This document shows positions 1 through 9,666 of a stretch of 64,000 nt of DNA, in pieces (positions within the stretch are counted from its first letter, which is position 1; each line of letters begins with the position of its first letter). The stretch covers positions 3,596,001 to 3,660,000 of the forward strand of contig NZ_CP134398.1 of assembly GCF_002968335.2 (NCBI RefSeq). The letters run 5' to 3'. The notes under the pieces were generated by a model. The model made no database searches. It worked only from the letters and a program-made list of their open reading frames with translations, and had not been told where the DNA came from. The position numbers and the translations under genes were made by a program. Source of the stretch: Mycobacterium sp. ITM-2016-00316. GTDB lineage: Bacteria > Actinomycetota > Actinomycetes > Mycobacteriales > Mycobacteriaceae.

Positions 1-315
1 CGCGCCGCGGGTGGGAGCACCTGCGAAACGCGGCGCCGGGCGGTCGAACTCGCGGAGTGTGCGCAGCCGGCCCTCGAAGCGCGGGGCGTCACCGTAGCCG
101 CCGCGGTACGCGCCGGGGACGTCGTCGTACTCGCGGGCCGGAATCCGGTCGTCGAACGCCCGGGACTCGCGGCCGTAACCCTCATCCTCGAAACGCTCTT
201 CGGCGGCGCGCCGCGGGTACGCACGCGGCCCACGCTCGTCGTCGTAGTACTCATCGTCGTAATCGTCCATCGGCGCCATACCGAAGTAGGCCTTGACCTT
301 GTGCAGAGTGCTCAT
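1..315 (-). CDS. sepF: SepF cell-division protein, N-terminal part (cut by window edge)
   Basis: Only the first 105 codons are present; the gene runs off the left edge. The protein starts [20 protein letters not shown], followed by a long Asp/Tyr/Arg-rich linker (residues about 15-100), which is the layout of mycobacterial SepF (Rv2147c). SepF anchors and bundles FtsZ at the septum; the FtsZ-binding SepF domain itself lies outside the window. It is the last gene seen of the dcw cluster, 64 bp downstream of the yggS homologue and in the same direction. The ATG at 313-315 is chosen because the conserved N-terminal helix begins there. Confidence 0.9.
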   Translation of the reverse strand, partial: MSTLHKVKAYFGMAPMDDYDDEYYDDERGPRAYPRRAAEERFEDEGYGRESRAFDDRIPAREYDDVPGAYRGGYGDAPRFEGRLRTLREFDRPAPRFAGAPTRGA

Positions 316-379
316 CGCCTGCCCCTTTAACGACTTGTGTCTGTGTTGTCTGTGATGAAGATGTGACTGGAGTGACTAC

Positions 380-1120
380 TCAGGGTGACGTTAGAGGACG
401 TTGACCCATCAACGCGGTTCCGACACGCACACACGTGGATCCGTATCGCACCGCCGTCTCCAAATCCCCCGACATGCCCGCCGACAGCCCGAGCCGCTGA
501 GTGAAGGAGCCCTGCACCCGGTCGCGCTCGGCCTGCAGCCGCGCGAACGCATCCTCGGAATCCCAGTCCAGCGGCGGGATGCCCATCAACCCGGCGAACT
601 CCAGTGCGTCGATGGCATGTGTTGCGGCACATAGCTCGTCGATCAGGTCCGGCTTGTTCACATCCACCCCGCCGCGATCGGGGTCACCGTCCAGACTGAT
701 CTGCAGATAGACCCGCAGCGGTCGGGTGCGCCCGCCCGCTTCCAGCTCCTGCTCGGCGCCTCCCCCGAGGGCGGCGATCAGCCGGGCACTGTCCACCGAA
801 TGCGCGGCGTAGGCCCAACGGGCAATGGCGCGCGCCTTGTTCCGCTGGATGTGGCCGACCATGTGCCAGCGGATCTCGTCACCGGGAAACGCGGACCGGA
901 CGTCGGCCACCTTCCTGGCGGCTTCCTGCTCGCGGGACTCACCGAATTCGGTACAGCCCAATCGCCGCAGGATCACGACATCGGAGGCGGGAAAGAACTT
1001 CGTGATCGGCAACAGTTCGATGTCCCGCACCGGCCGGCCGGCGGCCTCGGCGGCACGTGCCAACCGGGTCCGTACCGCGGCCAGCGCTCCGGCCAGTTCG
1101 ACATCGCGGTGAGTACTCAT
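380..1120 (-). CDS. YggS family PLP homeostasis protein
   Basis: A 246-residue protein of the YggS/PLPBP family (Rv2148c position). These single-domain TIM-barrel proteins bind pyridoxal phosphate and buffer its pool without a known catalytic reaction. The PLP-lysine segment LLPITKFFPASDV is near residue 40, and HMVGHIQRNKAR and the C-terminal GMSGDLETAVRYGSTCVRVGTALMG region match the family. The ATG at 1118-1120 overlaps the upstream pgeF stop (ATGA), the arrangement used through most of this operon; a GTG three codons upstream is less likely. Its place beside ftsZ and sepF is conserved in actinobacteria and many firmicutes, but the link to division is unclear. Confidence 0.92.
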   Translation of the reverse strand: MSTHRDVELAGALAAVRTRLARAAEAAGRPVRDIELLPITKFFPASDVVILRRLGCTEFGESREQEAARKVADVRSAFPGDEIRWHMVGHIQRNKARAIARWAYAAHSVDSARLIAALGGGAEQELEAGGRTRPLRVYLQISLDGDPDRGGVDVNKPDLIDELCAATHAIDALEFAGLMGIPPLDWDSEDAFARLQAERDRVQGSFTQRLGLSAGMSGDLETAVRYGSTCVRVGTALMGQRPLTSP

Positions 1121-1824
1121 TCCATCCACACCAATGACGCCAGCCGTCCGGTCGGAGCATCACGCCGATGGCTGAACAGCGCGGCGTCCTCGACGGTGCA
1201 GCGGCGATCGACGTCGATGGCCGTGACACCCAGATCCGTCAGTTGTCGGGCAAGTCCGGCACGAATGTCCAGACCGGGGGTTCCCCTGGCGGTGCGGCAG
1301 CGACTGCCCGGCAGCGCCGCGTCCACCTCGGCGGCCATCTCGGCAGGCACCTCATAATGGCGACCGCTCACCGCGGGACCCAGCAGCACCGAGATGTCGG
1401 CGACGGACGCACCCAACTTCACCATTTCCTCCACGGTGCGGGGCACGATGCCGATCTGCGCACCCACCCGGCCCGCGTGCGCGGCGCCGATGACCCCGGC
1501 CCGCGCGTCGGCCAGCAGCACCGGGACACAGTCCGCGGTCACCACCGCCAACGCCAGACCGCGGGTGGTGCTCACCAACGCATCAGTCTGGTCGACGGCG
1601 GCACCCTGCGGACCCTCGACGACCGCGACATTGGCCGAGTGCACCTGGTTCATCCACACCACCGCGTCCTCGGCAAGGCCGAGCGCGGTCGCCAACCGTT
1701 TCCGGTTGGCGGCCACCGCGGCCGGATCATCGCCGACGTGGTCGCCGAGATTGAAGGTGTCGAACGGCCGTGCCGATACTCCGCCCGCGCGGGTGGTGGT
1801 CACGCGCCGAACCCGGACGGACAT
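1117..1824 (-). CDS. pgeF: Peptidoglycan editing factor / laccase-domain protein (YfiH, PgeF)
   Basis: A 235-residue protein of the multicopper-polyphenol-oxidase-like (DUF152/YfiH) family, at the Rv2149c position. Family members are purine nucleoside phosphorylases or editing enzymes that limit misincorporation of L-Ser in the peptidoglycan stem. Visible signatures are NQVHSANV (about residue 60), ADCVPVLLAD (about 95) and GAAHAGRVG (about 110). The metal-ligand histidines and cysteine of the family are therefore kept, although the usual HAGWRG reads HAGRVG here, as I recall it does in other mycobacteria. It lies 6 nt downstream of ftsZ and overlaps the next gene by 4 nt, so it is translated as part of the dcw operon. 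Confidence 0.88.
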   Translation of the reverse strand: MSVRVRRVTTTRAGGVSARPFDTFNLGDHVGDDPAAVAANRKRLATALGLAEDAVVWMNQVHSANVAVVEGPQGAAVDQTDALVSTTRGLALAVVTADCVPVLLADARAGVIGAAHAGRVGAQIGIVPRTVEEMVKLGASVADISVLLGPAVSGRHYEVPAEMAAEVDAALPGSRCRTARGTPGLDIRAGLARQLTDLGVTAIDVDRRCTVEDAALFSHRRDAPTGRLASLVWME

Positions 1825-1830
1825 GACGGA

Positions 1831-2982
1831 TCAGTGGCGCATGAACGGCGGCACGTCGACGTCGTCGTCGGAGATGCCGCCGTCGTCCGGACCGCCGATC
1901 TTCACCGTCGCCCCGTTGGTGTGTGCCGGGACGGACATGGCGTCGGCCGGCTCGAACACGCTGGAACGCACCTTGCCGGCCGTACCGGGGGCGACGCCCG
2001 CGGCACCTTCCCCGACAACGGGTTTGCGGCTGGGTCCGGAGGTGTCGAATCCGGCGGCGATGACGGTGACCCGCACTTCGTCGCCCAGAGAATCGTCGAT
2101 CACGGTGCCGAAGATGATGTTGGCCTCGGCGTGCGCGGCCTCCTGCACCAGCGAGGCGGCCTCGTTGATCTCGAACAGGCCGAGATCGCTGCCACCGGCC
2201 ACCGACAACAGCACGCCCTGCGCGCCTTCCATCGAGGCCTCCAGCAGCGGTGAGTTGATGGCGATCTCGGCGGCCTTGAGCGCACGTCCGTCGCCGCGGG
2301 CCGAGCCGATGCCCATGAGCGCGGTGCCCGCGCCGCTCATGACACCCTTGACGTCGGCGAAGTCGACGTTGATCAGGCCGGGCGTGGTGATCAGGTCGGT
2401 GATGCCCTGGACACCGTTGAGCAGCACCTCGTCGGCGCTGCGGAACGCATCCATCAGCGAGACGGCGGCGTCGCCCATCTGCAGCAGCCGATCGTTCGGA
2501 ATCACGATCAGGGTGTCGCAGCTTTCGCGCAGCGCGGTGATGCCGGTCTCGGCCTGGTTGGACCGGCGCTTGCCCTCGAAGGAGAACGGCCGCGTCACGA
2601 CACCGACCGTCAACGCACCCATCTTGCGGGCGATGCTGGCCACCACCGGTGCGCCACCGGTGCCGGTGCCGCCACCCTCGCCTGCGGTGACGAACACCAT
2701 GTCCGCGCCGCGGATCAGTTCCTCGATATCGTCCTTGGCGTCCTCGGCGGCCTTGCGGCCGACCTCCGGGTCGGCGCCGGCGCCCAGGCCGCGGGTCGAA
2801 TCACGACCGACGTCGAGCTTGACGTCGGCATCGCTCATCAACAACGCCTGCGCGTCGGTATTGATGGCGATGAACTCGACGCCTTTGAGTCCGTGCTCGA
2901 TCATCCGGTTGACGGCGTTCACGCCGCCGCCGCCGATGCCGACCACCTTGATAACGGCGAGGTAGTTATGCGGGGGGGTCAT
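1831..2982 (-). CDS. ftsZ: Cell division protein FtsZ
   Basis: A 383-residue tubulin homologue that polymerises with GTP to form the Z-ring. It shows the N-terminal nucleotide-binding [15 protein letters not shown], the tubulin signature GGGTGTG at about residue 105, the T7 loop [12 protein letters not shown], and the acidic C-terminal tail ending [12 protein letters not shown] that docks FtsW and SepF. The ATG at 2980-2982 is chosen because AAAGGG precedes it and the conserved [13 protein letters not shown] start follows; a longer frame upstream has no family similarity. A 205-bp gap separates it from ftsQ, the largest gap in this part of the cluster, and holds a probable ftsZ promoter. Confidence 0.98.
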   Translation of the reverse strand: MTPPHNYLAVIKVVGIGGGGVNAVNRMIEHGLKGVEFIAINTDAQALLMSDADVKLDVGRDSTRGLGAGADPEVGRKAAEDAKDDIEELIRGADMVFVTAGEGGGTGTGGAPVVASIARKMGALTVGVVTRPFSFEGKRRSNQAETGITALRESCDTLIVIPNDRLLQMGDAAVSLMDAFRSADEVLLNGVQGITDLITTPGLINVDFADVKGVMSGAGTALMGIGSARGDGRALKAAEIAINSPLLEASMEGAQGVLLSVAGGSDLGLFEINEAASLVQEAAHAEANIIFGTVIDDSLGDEVRVTVIAAGFDTSGPSRKPVVGEGAAGVAPGTAGKVRSSVFEPADAMSVPAHTNGATVKIGGPDDGGISDDDVDVPPFMRH

Positions 2983-3039
2983 CGCGGATCGCCCTTTCCT
3001 GACCTGAATGTCGATGTCGGTGAGCGAAACCCTCAACCT

Positions 3040-3066
3040 CAACCATAGGCTTAGAGTTATGTCAAG
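3040..3066 (-). promoter_or_regulatory. Probable ftsZ promoter
   Basis: In the 205-bp ftsQ-ftsZ gap the minus strand carries a TTGACA box (plus coordinates 3060-3065) and, 12 nt further, TATGGT (3042-3047), a fit to the mycobacterial TANNNT -10. The spacing is short for a pair, so the two may belong to different promoters. The stretch is AT-richer than its surroundings. Independent ftsZ promoters are known in mycobacteria. Confidence 0.45.
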
Positions 3067-3187
3067 TAGTTCCGCGCAACCAGAACGGTAGGGCGACCCG
3101 GCGCAGGAACCCCGCAGGCGCGCCGACACGGCGCGACAATTTCTCGCCTCTGCGCGCGGTGTCTCCCCGGAGCCTGCGCGCGGTGTC

Positions 3188-4198
3188 CTACTTGACCGTC
3201 GGCAGATCCGGGCTGGAGACGTCGTAGGTCTGCCCGGGCTGGGTGAGCAGCGCGGCCAGCTTGAGCGCCTTCTCCTGGGTACGGTCGGTGGTGCCCCACA
3301 CCACTTTCCGGCCGTCGAACAGGATCAGTGTGATGGCCGCCACCGAAGGTGCCTCGACTCGGCTCACCTGACCCGACACCTCCGGCGGCAACGAGGTGAG
3401 CACCTCGAGCGCCGCCTGGGTCGCCGGATCATTCGGGCCCGGTGTCTCGGTGTCGATATAGGGCAGGCCGGGTGGCGGCGGCGCGGTCACGAAATCGACG
3501 CCGTCCTTGTCGAACAGGTGCGGACCGTCCGGATAGTCCTTGACCACCAACGGGATCCGCTCCTCGACGGTGATGCGCAGCGTCGACGGGTACTCGCGCT
3601 GCACCCGGACGCTGGCCACCCGGCGGATGGAGGCCACCCGCTCGGCCACCGTGTCGGTGTTGATCTGCAGCAGCGGTGTGCCGGACGGCACGGCCGCGGC
3701 CTGCCGGATCTCGTCCTCGGTGATGGCCGTCAGACCGGTGATCACCGTCGCGCGCGCCGACATGATCGGCGTGAGATACAGCAACAGGCCCGCACCGACG
3801 GCCAGCACCGCCAGCAGCGCCGACCACATCAGCACCTTCAGGCCGCGGATCACCCCGCGACGGTTGGGTGCCGGCGCCTCCTCGGTGCGGCCGAAGGCGC
3901 GGCGCTTGGCTTCGCGGCGGTTCTGTTCGATGGCCTGGGCGCGTGCCTGCGCGATGCGGCGTTCCTCGCGTTCCCGCCGGGCACGGCGGCGCGGCCCTTC
4001 GAAATCCTCTTCGGCCGCGGCGTCTTCGGCCGCTGCGTCGGATTCGGCGTCCGGTTCGGGCGCGCCGGCGTCCGGTTCGGGCGCGCCGGCGTCCTGCGCA
4101 GGCTGCGGGTCCTCGGCGGCTGCCGCCACTTCTTCGGCGGCTTGTGCGGCCGCCGCCATGGTCTCGGGTTCGTCCCGCCCGTCGGCCGGGCCGGTCAT
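3188..4198 (-). CDS. ftsQ: Cell division protein FtsQ
   Basis: A 336-residue bitopic membrane protein of the divisome (FtsQ/DivIB). The N-terminal cytoplasmic part (residues 1-115) is Ala/Glu/Arg-rich and contains an exact short internal duplication, GAPEPDA twice. One transmembrane segment lies at about 120-145 ([20 protein letters not shown]). The POTRA domain follows ([21 protein letters not shown]), then the beta domain. The ATG sits directly after the murC stop (TAGATG), so the two are translationally coupled. FtsQ scaffolds FtsL/FtsB and recruits FtsW-FtsI. The long acidic N-terminus is typical of mycobacterial FtsQ. Confidence 0.95.
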   Translation of the reverse strand: MTGPADGRDEPETMAAAAQAAEEVAAAAEDPQPAQDAGAPEPDAGAPEPDAESDAAAEDAAAEEDFEGPRRRARREREERRIAQARAQAIEQNRREAKRRAFGRTEEAPAPNRRGVIRGLKVLMWSALLAVLAVGAGLLLYLTPIMSARATVITGLTAITEDEIRQAAAVPSGTPLLQINTDTVAERVASIRRVASVRVQREYPSTLRITVEERIPLVVKDYPDGPHLFDKDGVDFVTAPPPPGLPYIDTETPGPNDPATQAALEVLTSLPPEVSGQVSRVEAPSVAAITLILFDGRKVVWGTTDRTQEKALKLAALLTQPGQTYDVSSPDLPTVK

Positions 4199-5629
4199 CT
4201 ACCGTGCCGCCCGGTCGGCGCGCGCGTTCACGGCGTCCAGGATCTCGCGGCCCAGCAGGGTGACATCGCCGGCGCCCATCGTCACCACCACGTCACCCGG
4301 TCCGGCGGCGGCCGCCACCTGCTCGGCGACCGCCGAGAAATCCGGTACGTAATGCACCGGCACGCTGACATGCTCGGCGATGCTGCGCCCGCTGATCCCG
4401 GCAATGGGCTGCTCGCGTGCCGCGAAGACATCCAGGACGAACACCTCGTCGGCAGCGCTCAGCGCGGCGCCGAACTCGCGCGCGAAAGTCTGTGTGCGCG
4501 AATACAGATGCGGCTGGAAGACGACGATGGCGCGGCCCTGTGATTCGGCGGCCAGCGCACGCACCGCAGACAACGCGGCCGACACCTTCGTGGGGTGATG
4601 CGCGTAATCGTCGAAGACCTTGACCTCCGCCGCGACACCCACCAGTTCGAACCGGCGGCGCACACCCTCGAATTCGGCCAGGGCGTCGAGTACGACGTCG
4701 GCCGGAGCGCCGGCCTGGATTGCGGCCAGCAGTGCGGCCAGCGCATTGAGCGCCATGTGCCTGCCGGGCACCGACAACCGCATGGTGCGCGGGCCGGCCT
4801 CCCCCGCCAACTGCACGGTCGCCACCGCGCTGGTCCCGTGCTGCTCCCAGTCCAGCAGGGCACCGGCCAGCTCAGGCTGACCGGCACTCCCGTAGCGCAG
4901 CACCCGAATACCCAGCGCCGCAGTGCGTTCGGCGAGTGCGGCGGCGCCCGGATCATCCACGCAGACCACCAGGGCACCGCCGGGCGTCAGGCGCTCCATG
5001 AACGCATCGAACACGGCGACATAGGCCTGCTCACTTCCGAAGAAGTCGAGATGGTCGGCCTCGATATTGGTCACCACGGCGATATCGGGCTGGTACTGCA
5101 CCAGCGATCCGTCGCTCTCGTCGGCCTCGGCGACGAAGTAGGGGCCACTGCCGTGGTGCGCGTTGGTCCCGGCCGCGCCGAGATCCCCGCCGACCGCGAA
5201 CGAGGGGTCGAATCCGCTGTGCTGCAACGCCACGATCACCATCGATGTGGTGGTCGTCTTTCCTGCCGTACCGGTGACCATCACGGTGGTGTCCCCGGCC
5301 ATCAGCTTGGCCAGCACCACCGGGCGCAGGATCACCGGGATACCCCGGCGGCGGGCCTCGACGAGTTCGGGATTGGTCTTCGGGATGGCCGCGTGCGTGG
5401 TCACCACCGCGGTCGGACCACCGTCGAGCATGTCCAGCGCCGAGCCGTCATGCCCGATCCGGATGTGGGCGCCCCGGGCGCGTAATGCCGCGACACCCCT
5501 GGACTCTTTGGCATCCGAACCCGAGACCTGCCCGCCGCGGTCCAACAGGATGCGGGCGATACCGGACATCCCGGCACCACCGATGCCCACCATGTGCACG
5601 CGCTGCAGCTCCGGCGGTAGGCCCTTCAC
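4199..5629 (-). CDS. murC: UDP-N-acetylmuramate--L-alanine ligase MurC
   Basis: A 476-residue Mur ligase adding L-Ala to UDP-MurNAc, the first cytoplasmic amino-acid ligation step of peptidoglycan precursor synthesis. It shows the N-terminal Rossmann motif [15 protein letters not shown], the ATP-binding loop [11 protein letters not shown] at about residue 120, the central EADESDGSL segment and the C-terminal [10 protein letters not shown] motif. The GTG start overlaps the murG stop (GTGA). It is the only Mur ligase downstream of ftsW; murE and murF are upstream and murD is missing from the cluster. Confidence 0.97.
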   Translation of the reverse strand: MKGLPPELQRVHMVGIGGAGMSGIARILLDRGGQVSGSDAKESRGVAALRARGAHIRIGHDGSALDMLDGGPTAVVTTHAAIPKTNPELVEARRRGIPVILRPVVLAKLMAGDTTVMVTGTAGKTTTTSMVIVALQHSGFDPSFAVGGDLGAAGTNAHHGSGPYFVAEADESDGSLVQYQPDIAVVTNIEADHLDFFGSEQAYVAVFDAFMERLTPGGALVVCVDDPGAAALAERTAALGIRVLRYGSAGQPELAGALLDWEQHGTSAVATVQLAGEAGPRTMRLSVPGRHMALNALAALLAAIQAGAPADVVLDALAEFEGVRRRFELVGVAAEVKVFDDYAHHPTKVSAALSAVRALAAESQGRAIVVFQPHLYSRTQTFAREFGAALSAADEVFVLDVFAAREQPIAGISGRSIAEHVSVPVHYVPDFSAVAEQVAAAAGPGDVVVTMGAGDVTLLGREILDAVNARADRAAR

Positions 5630-6750
5630 CGCACTGACTTCCGGTCCGCGCGATACTGCCGCGCCACCTCGAGCGCCACCTCGGCCACCCGGCGGGCGGC
5701 GTCGCGATGCCCGGCCAGTGCGGCGGCCGCCGTCATCTGCTGCAGGCGATCGGCATCGGCCAGCACCGAGGCCACCGTGTCGGCGATCAACGACGGTGAC
5801 AGGTCGGCGTCGTCGATCAGCAGTCCGCCGCCGGCGTCGACCACCGGCAGCGCATTCAGGCGTTGTTCGCCGTTGCCGATGGGCAGCGGCACGTAGATGG
5901 CGGGCAGGCCGATCGCGCTGACCTCGGCCACCGTCATCGCACCCGATCGGCAGATGGCCAGATCGGCGGCGGCGTAGGCCAGGTCCATCCGGTCCAGGTA
6001 GGGCACCGCGACATAGGGCGGCCCCGAAGGCTCGGGCAGGTCCAGGGTGTTCTTCGGTCCATGCGCGTGCAGAACCGAAATACCGTTGGCGGCAAGCGCT
6101 CCCGCCGCACCGGATACCGCGCGGTTGATCGACTGCGCACCCTGGGATCCGCCGAACACCAGCAGCACGCGGGCGTCCTCGGCGAATCCGAACGCGGCAC
6201 GCGCCTGCGCACGCAGCGCGGCGCGGTCCAGCGAGGTGATGCTCGCGCGCACCGGCACCCCGACCACCTCGACGTCCCCGAGCCCGGGATCGGGTGTCGC
6301 GGCCAGCACGCGCTGCGCGGAACGCGCACCCAGCCGGTTGGCCCAGCCGGCGCTGGCGTTGGCCTCGTGGATCACCACCGGCACCCGGGACCGGCGCAGA
6401 CCGGGCCTTGCGGCCAGGTAGGCGGGCACCGAGACGTACCCGCCGAAACCGATCACGACGTCGACATGCACGGAGTCGAACACGGCCCTGGTCTGCCGGA
6501 CCGCGGTGCGCACCCGCAGCGGCAACCGGAGCAGATCCGCCGAAGGCTTGCGCGGCAGTGGCACCGGGGTGATGAGCTGCAGGTCGTAGCCGCGCTCAGG
6601 GACCAGGCGGGTTTCCAGGCCGCGCGCAGTGCCCAGCGCGGTGATCCGTACCTGTGGGTCCAATTCGGTCAGTGCATCGGCCACGGCCATCGCGGGTTCG
6701 ACGTGTCCCGCCGTGCCGCCCCCCGCCAGAACGACCGATATCGTGCTCAC
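5626..6750 (-). CDS. murG: UDP-GlcNAc : lipid I N-acetylglucosaminyltransferase MurG
   Basis: A 374-residue GT-B fold glycosyltransferase (GT28) that converts lipid I to lipid II at the inner face of the membrane. It shows the N-terminal glycine loop [21 protein letters not shown], the acceptor-side motif [14 protein letters not shown], the second glycine loop [16 protein letters not shown] and the donor-site stretch [20 protein letters not shown]. The GTG at 6748-6750 overlaps the ftsW stop by 4 nt and its own stop overlaps murC in the same way, so ftsW-murG-murC are tightly coupled. Confidence 0.97.
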   Translation of the reverse strand: MSTISVVLAGGGTAGHVEPAMAVADALTELDPQVRITALGTARGLETRLVPERGYDLQLITPVPLPRKPSADLLRLPLRVRTAVRQTRAVFDSVHVDVVIGFGGYVSVPAYLAARPGLRRSRVPVVIHEANASAGWANRLGARSAQRVLAATPDPGLGDVEVVGVPVRASITSLDRAALRAQARAAFGFAEDARVLLVFGGSQGAQSINRAVSGAAGALAANGISVLHAHGPKNTLDLPEPSGPPYVAVPYLDRMDLAYAAADLAICRSGAMTVAEVSAIGLPAIYVPLPIGNGEQRLNALPVVDAGGGLLIDDADLSPSLIADTVASVLADADRLQQMTAAAALAGHRDAARRVAEVALEVARQYRADRKSVR

Positions 6751-8357
6751 CCGTAACGCTGACCTTCCAATGACCGGGCACGGCCCTGTTGGCCTCGCCC
6801 CTGGCGGCCGTTTCGGCCCTCTCCATGATGCCCTGCGCGCCGTGCCGTCCGTTCGCCCGGCTGGGCAGTTCGGCGTGCATCGGCCACCGGGGCCTTACGG
6901 GGCTGCTTGGTTTTGGCCTTCCCCGAGGCCTTCGAAGAGGCCTTCCCCGAGGCCTTGGCGGGCGACTTCGGCGGTGCCTTCTTGACGGCCTTGGCGGGCG
7001 CCTTGCCCTCCCTGGTGCGCAGCCGGTCGCGGGCCACTTCGAGGCGGCTGGGCACATACGGCACCGGCGGCGGCAGCCGCAGCAGCCGGTTGACCCGGTC
7101 ATCGCGGCCGGCCCGCAGCGCGGCCACCGCCTCGGGTTCGTGCCTGGCCGCGTTGGTGATCACACCGAGGATGAGCATCGTTGTCGCCGTGGATGTTCCA
7201 CCGGCGGAGATGAGTGGCAGCTGCAGCCCGGTCACCGGCAGCAGGCCCACCACGTAGCCGACGTTGATGAAGGCCTGACCGATCACCCACATGGTCACCG
7301 TCGCGGTGAGCAGGCGCAGGAACGGATCGGCAGAGCGGCGCGCGATCCGCATACCCGTGTAGGCGAACAGGCCGAACAGGCACAACACCCCGGCGGCACC
7401 GATATAGCCGAGCTCCTCGCCGATGATGGCGAAGATGAAGTCGTTGTGGGCGTTGGGCAGGTAGTTGTACTTGGCGGTGCCCTGGCCAAGGCCGTCACCG
7501 AACAACCCGCCGTTGGCCAGCGCGTAGCGCGCCTGCCGGGCCTGATATCCCGAGCCCTGGGCGTCGGCCATCGGGTTGAGCCAGGACTGCACGCGCGCCG
7601 ATCGGTACCCGGCGGACACCGCGAGGATGCCGGCGGCGATCACCGCGCCGGACACGGTGCTCACGAACAACTTCAGCGGTAGACCTGCGTACCAGAGCAG
7701 GCCCAGCAGGATGATGCTCAGCGACACCGACTGCCCGAGGTCGGGCTGCATGAAGATCAGCGTCAGCGCCAGCGCCGCAGCGGGCAACAGGGGCACCAGC
7801 ATCTGGCGCAGCGTGGCCTGCTCCATCCGGCGGGCGGCCAGCAGGTGTGCGCCCCAGACGGCGAAGGCCATCTTGGCCAGCTCCGAGGGCTGCATGGAGA
7901 ACCCACCGAACACGAACCAGCCGCGGGAACCGTTAGCGATCTTCCCGATTCCCGGGACCAGCACCAGTACCAGCAGGACGATGGTGAACGCGAAGGCGGG
8001 GAACGCCAGCTTGCGCATGATCCTGATCGGCATCCGCAGCGCGATATAGAAGGCCACCAGGCCGACGAGAGTCCAGACCACCTGCTTCAGGAACACCGTC
8101 CACGGCGAGCCGCCGGAGTCATAGGAGTAGACCCCCGATGCGGAGAGCACCATGATCAGTCCGAGCGTCACCAGGATGGATGCCACCGCGATGATCAGGT
8201 GAAACGATGTCATCGGCCGGCTGAGCCAGACGCCGAAGCGGGTGCGTGGCTGTTCGGTCGCCGCGACGGTGGCGGGTTTCTTGGCGGCGGCCTCGTCGGC
8301 ACCGGCCTTGGCGGGACGGCGCAACCGCGACCGCACCGCGGTCAGAAGATTGTTCAC
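6747..8357 (-). CDS. ftsW: SEDS peptidoglycan glycosyltransferase FtsW
   Basis: A 536-residue polytopic protein of the SEDS family, which polymerises lipid II at the septum with FtsI. Ten or so membrane segments lie between residues about 50 and 400. Family motifs include [36 protein letters not shown] and PLISAGGTS. The C-terminal cytoplasmic tail (about 430-536) is very basic, with Lys/Ala/Ser repeats ([15 protein letters not shown]); mycobacterial FtsW tails bind FtsZ. The GTG at 8355-8357 overlaps by 4 nt (GTGA) the stop of a short murD-like relic, a sign that murD once ended there. The usual upstream neighbour murD is absent. Confidence 0.96.
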   Translation of the reverse strand: MNNLLTAVRSRLRRPAKAGADEAAAKKPATVAATEQPRTRFGVWLSRPMTSFHLIIAVASILVTLGLIMVLSASGVYSYDSGGSPWTVFLKQVVWTLVGLVAFYIALRMPIRIMRKLAFPAFAFTIVLLVLVLVPGIGKIANGSRGWFVFGGFSMQPSELAKMAFAVWGAHLLAARRMEQATLRQMLVPLLPAAALALTLIFMQPDLGQSVSLSIILLGLLWYAGLPLKLFVSTVSGAVIAAGILAVSAGYRSARVQSWLNPMADAQGSGYQARQARYALANGGLFGDGLGQGTAKYNYLPNAHNDFIFAIIGEELGYIGAAGVLCLFGLFAYTGMRIARRSADPFLRLLTATVTMWVIGQAFINVGYVVGLLPVTGLQLPLISAGGTSTATTMLILGVITNAARHEPEAVAALRAGRDDRVNRLLRLPPPVPYVPSRLEVARDRLRTREGKAPAKAVKKAPPKSPAKASGKASSKASGKAKTKQPRKAPVADARRTAQPGERTARRAGHHGEGRNGRQGRGQQGRARSLEGQRYG

Positions 8358-8584
8358 CCGCCACTCACAAGAGTCACAGGCGTCACGCCAGCCCCACTAG
8401 TCCCCTGCACCCCAGAATCCTCCCCCGTCCCGCGCCGGACGGCGCGGATATCTGGGGCGTGTCGCGGTAACGGTCCGATCGACGGTGGTCAGCTAATCCG
8501 AGAAACGCAAAGCGGTCGCTGTGACGGCCACAAAAGCAGCCACTGCGCGGGTCTCGGCGAAGCACGGCGCCTACGCCGCGGCGC
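8354..8584 (-). pseudogene. murD: murD relic: UDP-MurNAc-Ala--D-Glu ligase reduced to fragments
   Basis: In mycobacteria murD (about 1.46 kb) sits between mraY and ftsW; here only 227 bp lie between them. On the minus strand a 44-codon frame (8488 down to 8354) contains RHAPDI, then ten residues later GEDSG. As I remember M. tuberculosis MurD, its C-terminal domain has RHAPDV and GEDTG at exactly that spacing, and further T and V residues line up without gaps. The frame ends in a TGA overlapping the ftsW GTG, as a murD 3' end would. Nearer mraY another frame (8570 to 8493) contains AP...TRAVAAF, faintly like the MurD N-terminus (APVLVAG...AVAAV). Neither piece could be an enzyme. The alignment is from memory, not computed. 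Confidence 0.6.
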
Positions 8585-8595
8585 CTAAGCGCCGA
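8554..8595 (-). terminator. GC-rich hairpin at the mraY 3' end
   Basis: TCGGCG (8554-8559) pairs with CGCCGA (8590-8595) and, inside, GGCGCC (8566-8571) pairs with GGCGCC (8580-8585); the mraY stop codon lies in the structure. There is no U tract, so it may be an attenuating hairpin rather than a full terminator. If it stops transcription, ftsW and the genes after it would need their own promoter in the murD-relic gap. Confidence 0.35.
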
Positions 8596-9664
8596 CGATC
8601 GACAGCCACTCGCCGTAGAACAGTGCGACGCCCAGACCACACGCGATCGCGGTGAGCAGCCAGAACCGGATGATCACCGTGGTCTCCGCCCAGCCCACCA
8701 ACTCGAAGTGGTGATGGAACGGCGCCATCCGGAACACCCGGCGCCCGGTCGTGCGGAAAGCCAGGATCTGCACCACCACCGAGGTCACCTCGGCGACGAA
8801 GAGGGCACCCAGCACCACGGCCAGGATCTCGGTGCGACTGGTCACGGAAAGGCCGGCAATGATGCCGCCCAGCGCCAGCGACCCGGTATCGCCCATGAAG
8901 ATCTTGGCCGGGGCCGCGTTCCACCACAAAAAGCCGATGCAGGCACCCGCGGTCGCGGCGGCCACCAGCGCCAGATCCAGCGGGTCGCGCACGTTGTAGC
9001 AGCCGAGTCCGGGGCTGGTCGCGCACGCGTTGCGGTACTGCCAGAACGTGATGAGCACGTAGGCGGCGCTGACCATCGCCATCGCGCCGGCAGCCAGGCC
9101 GTCCAGTCCGTCGGTGAGATTGACCGCGTTGGACCAGGCGCTGACGAGCACGACCACGAACACCACGAACACCAGTGGGGCCAGCGTGACGGTGGCGATC
9201 TCGCGCACGTAGGACAGCTGGGCGCTGCCCGGCGTGAGGCCCTCGGCATTGCTGAACTGCAGCACCAATACGCCGAACAACACCGCCGCGGTCAGCTGTC
9301 CGACGGTCTTGGCGGTCTTGTTCAGGCCCAGGTTGCGGGACCGGCGGATCTTGATCGAGTCGTCGATGAAGCCGACGATCGCCAGCGCGGTCGCCAGCCC
9401 GAGAACCAGCAGGCCGGACGCGGATGGACCCTCACCGTTGAACGCCAGTCCCACCAGGTGGGTGCCCAGGTATCCCGCCCAGATGCCGGCGATGATCGCG
9501 ACACCGCCCATCGACGGCGTGCCGCGTTTTTTCTGGTGGCTCGGCGGGCCATCCTCACGGATCTCCTGGCCGAACCCCTGCTTGGTGAACAGCCGGATCA
9601 GCACGGGCGTCAGGATGATCGAGACTGCCAGCGCGATCGCGACCGCGAACAGGACCTGCTTCAC
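8585..9664 (-). CDS. mraY: Phospho-N-acetylmuramoyl-pentapeptide transferase MraY (MurX)
   Basis: A 359-residue polytopic enzyme that joins phospho-MurNAc-pentapeptide to decaprenyl phosphate to make lipid I. It shows the substrate-site sequences [16 protein letters not shown] (about residues 40-55), GFIDDSIK with the catalytic Asp pair (about 105), [27 protein letters not shown] and the MAPFHHHFE loop near 310. The GTG start is 2 nt downstream of the murF stop. The gene normally after it in the operon, murD, is missing. Confidence 0.97.
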   Translation of the reverse strand: MKQVLFAVAIALAVSIILTPVLIRLFTKQGFGQEIREDGPPSHQKKRGTPSMGGVAIIAGIWAGYLGTHLVGLAFNGEGPSASGLLVLGLATALAIVGFIDDSIKIRRSRNLGLNKTAKTVGQLTAAVLFGVLVLQFSNAEGLTPGSAQLSYVREIATVTLAPLVFVVFVVVLVSAWSNAVNLTDGLDGLAAGAMAMVSAAYVLITFWQYRNACATSPGLGCYNVRDPLDLALVAAATAGACIGFLWWNAAPAKIFMGDTGSLALGGIIAGLSVTSRTEILAVVLGALFVAEVTSVVVQILAFRTTGRRVFRMAPFHHHFELVGWAETTVIIRFWLLTAIACGLGVALFYGEWLSIVGA

Positions 9665-9666
9665 CG

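Noticed and set aside
1394..2965. A 523-codon frame antisense to ftsZ and pgeF
   Set aside because: Ser/Thr/Pro-rich shadow of conserved genes; no start signal.
3150..3187. CTGCGCGCGGTGTC twice, 24 bp apart, at the ftsQ-ftsZ boundary
   Set aside because: Two short GC-rich copies only; likely chance or a small slip, with no sign of function.
4040..4095. Exact 21-bp duplication in the ftsQ N-terminus
   Set aside because: In frame in a disordered Ala/Glu/Pro region; ordinary low-complexity variation.
8461..8530. Plus-strand stretch GGTAACGG...CAGCTAATCCGAG vaguely like the 3' half of an actinobacterial c-di-AMP riboswitch, followed by a 20-codon frame
   Set aside because: Too short for the full aptamer and it faces the antisense of mraY with no gene to regulate; overlap with the murD relic is the better explanation. 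An Infernal search with the ydaO model would settle it.
8383..8640. An 85-codon minus frame across the mraY-ftsW gap
   Set aside because: It begins inside mraY in another frame and has no similarity to MurD or other proteins; not a replacement gene.
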